DNA from: an uncultured Tenacibaculum sp.
GTDB taxonomy: Bacteria; Bacteroidota; Bacteroidia; Flavobacteriales; Flavobacteriaceae
Direction of reading: 5' to 3'
NCBI GenBank assembly: GCA_947501615.1
Contig: CANMWK010000006.1
Location: 186,001-250,000, forward strand
DNA: 64,000 nucleotides
Made by a program: the position numbers and the translations under genes
Shown here: one piece after another, positions 54,783 to 62,300 of the stretch
Layout of the letters: every line of letters begins with the position of its first letter
How positions within the stretch are numbered: position 1 is the first letter of the stretch
Notes under the pieces: model-generated
The model's database searches: none
The model's input: only the letters and a program-made list of their open reading frames with translations
Told to the model about the DNA's origin: nothing

Positions 54783-56453
54783 ATGTTAAAAAAGATTCTA
54801 AAAATTACCGTTAGTTTATTAATAATTGGGATAGTTATTATTTTAGGTTTCTTCTGGCGTGACGCTAACTTATCTAAATATAACAATCCTATTTCAGAAG
54901 AAAAAATCCCTATTTTTGAGAAAGTTGCGTTGGATTTTCATCATCAATACAATAATGAAAAGTCCTTACCTATAGCTCCTTCAGCTTTAATAGATATTGA
55001 TAATGATAATATTGATGAAGTTTTTTTTGGAGGTGGTATGGGACAGAATGATGCCATTTATGCTTTTAAAAACAATACATTTATTCAAATTTCAGATGAA
55101 GTGAATCTTCCTAAAAAGAAAGAGACTATTACAACAATTGGTGTTGTTTCAGCTGATTTTGACAATAACGGTTTTACGGACTTAATTGTAGCTAGAGAAG
55201 ATGGATTAACAATTTATTATAATTCGAATGGTAAATTCTCTCCTAAAAAAATAGATACACCTGTGAATGGAAAATCCACCCCAGCTGGAATTACTGTCGG
55301 AGATATTGATAAAGATGGAGATTTAGATATTTTTTTAGCCACTTACATTAAGAAAGAATTAATGGAAGGGCAAACAATTTTTGAAGATTACAATTATGGA
55401 TCTACAAGTGAATTACTTTTAAATACGGGGAATGAAAATTATATCAGTATTACTAAAAAAGCAGGCTTGAATTATGTACATAACACATTTCAAGGGATAT
55501 TTGTTGATATAGATAACGATAGCTGGTTAGATTTAGTTGTTGCTCATGATACAGGAGAAGTAAGAACTTATAAAAACAATGGTAATTTAACCTATACATT
55601 AAAAACAAACCCTTTGACCAAAAAGTTTGCTTATCCTATGGGTATCGCAGTTGGCGATTATAATAATGATGGAAATGTAGATTTTATGTTTTCAAATACT
55701 GGAAGTACACTTCCTAAATTTGTTGCAAAAGGAGACATCAAAGACGCAAGTAAATTTAACGAAAAATGGATACTTTTTAGAAACGATGGAAACTTTAAAT
55801 TTACTGATGTAGCTGAAGAAGCTAAAGTTGCTAACTATGAGTTTTCTTGGGGTACTGTTTTTGCTGATTTGAATAACGATGGCCTTCAAGATTTGATTGT
55901 TGCTGAAAATTATGTAGATTTAGCACCAAATAAGTTATTTAGATTACCAAGTAGAGTTTTAATACAAAAAGAAGATCATACGTTTTCTGCAACTGAAAAA
56001 CAGAGTAACTTGATCAATCCTCATTTTGCTATTACTGCATTAACTAGTGATTTTAATAATGATGGATATTTAGATTTTATATGGACAAATATCGACACCC
56101 CTTCTTTAGCTTATATTAATAAAGGAGGAGAAAATAATTATTTAAAAGTTAATATTGGAGAAAATTATGCTAGTCAAGGAGTAAAAGTAACTGTAAAATT
56201 AACAAATAAAACCCTTACAGATTATCTAGTAACTGGAGAAGGTTTGGCTTCTGATCAAACTTCAATTTTACATTTTGGTTTAGGTAAAACATCTAAGGTT
56301 TTGGAAATTTCGTTATGCCTGAGTAATGGCAAGGAAATTAAAATAGCGAATCCTAAAATAAATAGCACTTTAGACTTAAAAGAAAAAATCAAAATGTTAG
56401 AGAAAGAATATCAGGAAGAACAGTTACAATTAATTCTTGAAAGCGCTTCATAA
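54783..56453 (+). CDS. CRTAC1-like FG-GAP/VCBS repeat protein with ASPIC/UnbV domain
   Basis: A 556-residue exported protein. One N-terminal hydrophobic helix (ILKITVSLLIIGIVIILGFFW) is followed by about seven FG-GAP/VCBS repeats, each with a calcium-binding D-x-D-x-D-x-x-x-D loop (DIDNDNIDE, DFDNNGFTDL, DIDKDGDLDI, DIDNDSWLDL, DYNNDGNVDF, DLNNDGLQDL, DFNNDGYLDF). An ASPIC/UnbV-like module lies near the C-terminus (NNYLKVNIGENYASQGVKV, TDYLVTGEGLASDQTS). Such seven-bladed proteins act at the cell surface in binding or assembly. It is paired with the upstream membrane protein, 1 bp apart. Confidence 0.9.
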   Translation: MLKKILKITVSLLIIGIVIILGFFWRDANLSKYNNPISEEKIPIFEKVALDFHHQYNNEKSLPIAPSALIDIDNDNIDEVFFGGGMGQNDAIYAFKNNTFIQISDEVNLPKKKETITTIGVVSADFDNNGFTDLIVAREDGLTIYYNSNGKFSPKKIDTPVNGKSTPAGITVGDIDKDGDLDIFLATYIKKELMEGQTIFEDYNYGSTSELLLNTGNENYISITKKAGLNYVHNTFQGIFVDIDNDSWLDLVVAHDTGEVRTYKNNGNLTYTLKTNPLTKKFAYPMGIAVGDYNNDGNVDFMFSNTGSTLPKFVAKGDIKDASKFNEKWILFRNDGNFKFTDVAEEAKVANYEFSWGTVFADLNNDGLQDLIVAENYVDLAPNKLFRLPSRVLIQKEDHTFSATEKQSNLINPHFAITALTSDFNNDGYLDFIWTNIDTPSLAYINKGGENNYLKVNIGENYASQGVKVTVKLTNKTLTDYLVTGEGLASDQTSILHFGLGKTSKVLEISLCLSNGKEIKIANPKINSTLDLKEKIKMLEKEYQEEQLQLILESAS

Positions 56454-56525
56454 ATGAAAAGGTAATACTTTTTTATATTATTTAAAGTTGTAATTTTCAT
56501 ATATGTTTTAGTATCCGATTAACAA

Positions 56526-56918
56526 ATGTCGTTAATGAAAGGATTTAAAAGTATAATTTCTGTAACTATATATTTATTTTTTACGGTAGGAATTTTAGGC
56601 ATGAGTAGAGTAGTTCTTCAAGAATTAAACACAGGAACTGCATGTCCTAAAGTTAAAGAGATACCTATATGCTATGTTATTATAGTATGTTTTATAGCTG
56701 CTTTAATTTCACATATTATTAATAAAAAGCCATACATCTATTTTGTTTGTATTGGCTTTTCACTTATTGTAGCTATTACTGCTACTGTACTACATATTAA
56801 TGGTAATTTTATTTGCCCTAAAACTATTATTAAAGGAACTCCTAAATGCTATTATGCTGTAGCTCTATTATCTAGTTTACTTTTCTTAAAAATATTACAT
56901 GCTAAGAACATTAAATAG
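56526..56918 (+). CDS. Small membrane protein with duplicated CPK...P-CY motif
   Basis: A 130-residue protein with about four membrane helices, function not recognised. It has two similar halves: GTACPKVKEIPICYVII (about residues 38-54) and GNFICPKTIIKGTPKCYYA (about 92-110). Each is a Cys-Pro-Lys ... Pro-x-Cys-Tyr hairpin leading into a hydrophobic helix. The paired cysteines suggest a redox-active or metal-binding site at the membrane surface, arisen by duplication. It is convergent with the barrel-protein gene (44 bp between stops) and 72 bp after the CRTAC1-like gene. Confidence 0.7.
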   Translation: MSLMKGFKSIISVTIYLFFTVGILGMSRVVLQELNTGTACPKVKEIPICYVIIVCFIAALISHIINKKPYIYFVCIGFSLIVAITATVLHINGNFICPKTIIKGTPKCYYAVALLSSLLFLKILHAKNIK

Positions 56919-56962
56919 TTTTTTAGTTTTAGTTCGTTACTGAGCCAACAAGCACCTCAACT

Positions 56963-59392
56963 TTATTTATTAACTGGAGCATTTTCATGAAAGAATTTAG
57001 CATATTTTAATGAAAAATAATTTTCAATTTCTTTAGCTGTTTTCTTATTTTTTAACATCGTAAACACGTTGTTCATATATTTTTCTTTAAAATTCTTTAA
57101 TAAACCTTTATCATTTAATACATCTTGGTAAGTTAAACCTGAAAGTTGTTCTTGCATCCATACATGTGCTTTATATTTTCGCTCTCTTGCTTTCAAATCC
57201 TTTTCATCACTTTCTAGCACAAAGTTTCCTTTTCTTTTCTCTACAGTAACTAAATTATACAACCTTAGATAATCTTCCTTTAATTTTTCATCTAATCCTT
57301 CTGCTTGCTGATACAAATTTTTCAAACTCTTTAATGCTATTTTATGATAAGCATCAGAAAAATCTTTATACTTGTATAAAAGGTCTAAGTAATTAATTGC
57401 TGCTCTTTTATAGTTTTTATTACTAGAGTTCTCTTTCTCTTTTAAGTTTAAAGACAACAATTCTAAATCATTCATTACCTGCTGTAAGCTTCTGACTGTT
57501 TTGAAATCTTCAAGATCAATTAAACTTGTAACTTCATTACTTATTTTAGAATGCGCTCCTTCAAACTCATGTTTTCGATATGAAAATTTAAAAACTCTTT
57601 CTTTTTTTATCCTTGGTGTTCTTGTGAATGAAACTTTTGGTTTTGTAACATCAAAAGCATAGCTATAGTTAAACGTTAAGGTAAGTTCACTAAGATCACT
57701 CTGATTGGTAGTATTCCTAAATAATTGAATCGCATTTAAACTTATATTATGTTTTTTTGCTACTACTGTACCAGCACTAGCTCTGAAGTTTAATACGCCT
57801 GTTTCAATTTCTTTATTTACGCTATTATTGTAAGCTACACCAAATGTTGTATTCAATTTATTTTTAAAAAATAACTTGTTTGCATTTAAAGAACTCCCCC
57901 ATGCACTACTATCATCTCTACCAATATCGTTATAACTATAATTAAACGAAGAAGATACTGTTAAAGAATTTTGAGGAAAGCCAATGGTATAGACTGTATT
58001 TCCATTATGAAAATTATTAGCTTGCCCTACTCTAATAATACCATTTTCTTCGTTGGCTGATGAGGCTAATGAATAATTTAAATTGACCGTTTGCGTCATA
58101 TGTTTCTTCTTTGAAACCAACCAATTCAAATTCATATTAGCATTCTGAGATAATTGTCTATAATTTAATGCTTCTTGTTCTTCATCTGTAAGATCATTGT
58201 CATTAATATCATCAAATTGATTTAAATTCTGATTCGTAAATGAAGTAAAATTTGAATACATTCCTGTTAATGTAATTGCATCTGTCATTTGATATGTAGC
58301 ATTTACGCTACCTACTGTTCTCCCTAAAGATTGTGTTTTTTGATTGTTTAAATTATCTCTTTGGTATCCTAAATTAAAGGATACATTAATTTTATTATTT
58401 AGCAATGATCGTACTAAATTTAATGTTATATTTTCAAAATCATTGTTAAAATAATAAGCTCCTAAAGTCTCATAATTCGGATCAATTCTTTCATAACCTA
58501 CACCTACTTTCATTCCTCCTAAATTAACATCCAAACCGGCTTTTATTGCATTGTAAAATTCAGTTGATGTTCTATTATTAAATAGTAAGCCAGCTAAACT
58601 TGAAGTTGAAATAGCACTTTTATCTGCTCTTAAATCTTGGGTAATTGCTGTAGATGCGTATTCTGCCCTTATGGTATAACGTCTGGCAATTGTAGTTTCT
58701 CCAAGGACACTAATCACTAGATTTTCTTTAGGTTTTATATTTCTCTCTTCGGGTATTGGAGCTACAGAATTTATATTGTCTTTAGCATAAAAACCTATTA
58801 ATCCGATTTTATATGTTGGTTTTTCCCAAGCTAGCTTGGCTCCATAACCAACTCTTTTAAATGCTGGAAGCGTTTGTGGATTACCATCATCTTCCGTTGC
58901 TTTTAATAACCTTCCATACATAGCACTAAATTTTAATGGCGTATTTGGTGTCAACTCAACACCACCTCCAGTAAATTGATGACCGCTTAATGTATATGGT
59001 GAGAAACTCATGTTAACATCTCCAATATGTGCTTGAATCCATTTATATCTAGGATGTAAACTCAATCTATTAAAATTAAAAGGCAATTGATAATCAAAGT
59101 TTTCTCCTTGGTTAGAATAACTATATGTAAAAGGTACATTAAATGATAACCAACTTACATTAATCGTTCCTTGCATAAAATAGGTAAATGGTGTGCGTGC
59201 ATTTCGGGTATTAGAATTATAATAAATAGCATTTGCATTTATATTTCCGTTCACCTTTAATTTGGTTGATTTTGTAATCCCTTCAATGTCTAAGTTTTGG
59301 GCATTGCCTAAAATTGCTATTAATAACAATAGTATTATAAATATATGTCTTTTACTTTCTTTCAATTCTTTTATTCTTCCTTCTTTAAACAA
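56963..59392 (-). CDS. Outer-membrane beta-barrel protein with helical C-terminal domain, paired with giant toxin-like protein
   Basis: An 809-residue protein. An N-terminal signal helix (HIFIILLLLIAILGNAQ) is followed by a very long series of alternating beta strands rich in Tyr, Phe and Asn (residues about 35-600: FTYFMQGTINVSWLSFNVPF, YTIRAEYASTAI, and others). Unlike most barrels, it does not end at the last strand: residues about 610-809 are charged and alpha-helical (LQQVMNDLELLSLNLKEKEN, YLDLLYKYKDFSDAYHKIAL, KFFHENAPVNK). No TonB box or plug is seen. The start lies only 4 bp after the stop of the giant toxin-like gene, so they are one operon. Plausible roles: a surface anchor or conduit for the large protein. 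Confidence 0.72.
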   Translation of the reverse strand: MFKEGRIKELKESKRHIFIILLLLIAILGNAQNLDIEGITKSTKLKVNGNINANAIYYNSNTRNARTPFTYFMQGTINVSWLSFNVPFTYSYSNQGENFDYQLPFNFNRLSLHPRYKWIQAHIGDVNMSFSPYTLSGHQFTGGGVELTPNTPLKFSAMYGRLLKATEDDGNPQTLPAFKRVGYGAKLAWEKPTYKIGLIGFYAKDNINSVAPIPEERNIKPKENLVISVLGETTIARRYTIRAEYASTAITQDLRADKSAISTSSLAGLLFNNRTSTEFYNAIKAGLDVNLGGMKVGVGYERIDPNYETLGAYYFNNDFENITLNLVRSLLNNKINVSFNLGYQRDNLNNQKTQSLGRTVGSVNATYQMTDAITLTGMYSNFTSFTNQNLNQFDDINDNDLTDEEQEALNYRQLSQNANMNLNWLVSKKKHMTQTVNLNYSLASSANEENGIIRVGQANNFHNGNTVYTIGFPQNSLTVSSSFNYSYNDIGRDDSSAWGSSLNANKLFFKNKLNTTFGVAYNNSVNKEIETGVLNFRASAGTVVAKKHNISLNAIQLFRNTTNQSDLSELTLTFNYSYAFDVTKPKVSFTRTPRIKKERVFKFSYRKHEFEGAHSKISNEVTSLIDLEDFKTVRSLQQVMNDLELLSLNLKEKENSSNKNYKRAAINYLDLLYKYKDFSDAYHKIALKSLKNLYQQAEGLDEKLKEDYLRLYNLVTVEKRKGNFVLESDEKDLKARERKYKAHVWMQEQLSGLTYQDVLNDKGLLKNFKEKYMNNVFTMLKNKKTAKEIENYFSLKYAKFFHENAPVNK

Positions 59393-59396
59393 TTAT

Positions 59397-62300
59397 TTAT
59401 AGTTCTTCTAGAGTAATGTAAACGATCTTTTTAAGTGCTTTATTTATTTTTGGTTTGTAACCAACAACTTTAAATTTAGTTTTACTCTTAAATAATACTT
59501 CTTGATCACCTTCAATTATCATATAAGAAGGTCCTCCAGCTGAGCTTTTCTCAATATCAACTCCATTTTTACCTCGTATGGTAAAAAAGACTCTTGTCTT
59601 GCCCCTTTTAATTTCTTTCTCTAAATAGAATTCTGCTGCACTTATATCTTTGCTTGAAAATGTAAATGCATCTTCTTTTATCTCTGTTTTATCATTATAA
59701 GCTTTTTTATACTTTTTTAATATTTCCTTTTCGAGTGTAGCTCCTCTATATGTAATTTCTGTATATTTAGGGTACCTATTTAGTGCTTTATTTAAAGTCT
59801 TTTCAAAAACAATAATTTCTTCTGTCAAATCACTCACCCCTCTTAGTGGCTCATTAATACTTGAAGAATAAGAAGTCATATAATGTACAATAGCCAATTC
59901 TTCCACAGGAATATTAGGGTTAACTCTTATTGCACTGGCAGGAAGTTTAAGTACTGCATACCATGACACCATGAAATTATCATATTTAAATAGTTTTAAA
60001 AAGTCTAAATCAGTTCTATTTGGGCTTTTTCTTTCATTCATCAGTTTCCATCCGTTTATTAAGTCTGGATCCTTTGAAACTTCTTTTATTACTTCTTTAG
60101 AAGCTTTTTGGAAGTCTTTAATTAAATTTTCGGCCTCTTCTTTGGAAAAATCTAGTTCTTTTATTTTTTGATTTATTGCTTTTCCACTATTACCAAATAC
60201 CTCTTGAATTAAATCTGAATTCTTCCCTCCTTGTTTAACTGGGGCTTTCAATTCATCGCTTAAGGTTATGTAAACAATAAAACCTTCACTGTCAGACGAC
60301 TCAGTATAATCAGTAACATAATAACTTGTATTTCTTAGATGTACTACTTCCGCTTCAGTTAAATCAGGATCATGAAAAGTAGGTCCATACCCTGAGATAT
60401 CCTCAATATCAACTCCTTTTTTACTATCAAAAGTAAAGAGAACTCGAAAGTTATCTTTTAACCTTGACCTTCCAACGAAAGACTCTGCTATTCCTTTTTC
60501 TTTACTTGAAGATCCGAAAGATTTTTCAAGAACAAGTGTCTTATTTTCAAATGCTTTTTTATACTTATTAAGTGTAGCTTTACTAAAATGTGTTCCTCTA
60601 TAAGAGTCTTTTGTATAGTTTGGTAGTTTAATTAAAGATTTTTCAAGAGTATTAGCATAAGCTTCAATAAACTTTTTTAAAGGAATTTCATCTATTTCTC
60701 TCAATGCTTTATTTAACTCCCTAACTCTATGCATTGTATAACAATTAATCACCGTTAACTCGTAAATAGACATGTTAGGGAATTTTCTTTTCAACAGTTC
60801 GGCTTCATCCTCCATTCTAGTTTTGAGAGAATTCACTGGATATTCTTCTGTAAAAAACCTAAGAAAATCTATATTTTTTCTATTCGATTTATCTAGTATT
60901 AACTTCCAGCTTTCAATTAATACTGGATCTTTTCCTATTTGATCAATTACTTCTTTAGAAGCACCTCGAAAATCTTCTAAAAACTCTTCTCCATTATTAG
61001 GTAATTCTAATTCATCAATTTTTTTTGCTATTGCTTGTGAGTAATCTCCAAAAAGTTTCGAAATATCTCCTAATTTCTTTCTTTCTTTTCCAAATGTTGC
61101 AATCACTGTTTTGTTAGATTCTTTCACATCTAACACTTTTCCGTACTCGAATTTCTGCATCACTTTTCCCCCAGGAGTACCTAAAGCTGCTTTAACTTTA
61201 TCTTTATAGGTTTCCATAAGCTCTTTGAACTTTATAAAGCTTACTGATGCTCCTCTTTGATAACTTTTTGGATTTTTCTCCCATGAAAACTGAACCTGAT
61301 CTGGCTTATATTTTTCGAGAGATAAGCGGACAAATTCAGAACCTATACCCTGTTTTTCCAAATAAAACGGAAGGTACACTGTAAAGCTAACTGCTTTAAT
61401 AGATTGATTTTCATCAACATAATAAGACCTAACTTTTCCAAACTTTTCTCTAAGTCCATTAAGTTTGGTAACATGAAGTTCATCTCCTAAAACTTCAATT
61501 TTTTTCCAAATTCGTTTTTCAATTCCATAATCGCTTGTTAACCAATTTTTATACCCTCCTACTTTATCTAAAATTTTAGAAACATTATCGAGAGACTCAG
61601 TATCTAATCTTGCTAGTCTTTCTAAGCCAATATGATACATGGTAGCCCAAGATTCGATAAAATCTGGATTTTTAATAAATATATTAATAGTCTCTTTAGA
61701 AGTACTTTCAAGATCTTTTAATAGCACTTCCGCTTCTTTTACGTCAAGAGCTTCTATTTTTCCTCTTACTTTTTTTGCTTTTTTACCAAAAACACGACTA
61801 ATATCATCAGGGCTTCCACTTAGTTTCCCTAGTTCAATTGGCCTTCCTTTTCCATGTTTAGTATTCGGCGGAATTTCACCTAAATCGCTTCGGGCTCCTT
61901 TATGGTATTCCCTAAACGGTTGTTTATGAACAACTGTTCCATCTGGATATAATTTTACTATACCCTCAGATGCATAAAAAGCTCTATCTGTAAGTCTAGA
62001 TACTGCGATTGCTGCTTCATGGCTATTACATGATAGTAATCTTATTTTTTGATCTTTTGGTATCTTATCAAATAGTTTTGCTAATGTATATGCTGAAACA
62101 ATTTTTGTTTGCCCTTCAATATGCATTAAAAACTCACCTTTATCATTTGAATGTACTATAACATCTATAACACCATCATTATTAGTTCCTAATTGATATC
62201 CTGATAGATCTATATTTTTAGGAAACGCTCCTGCATTTGCTTCTAAAACTTCTTTTAGTAATTTTTCTACGTCGTTTGTAGTAGCATGGCTTGTAATATT

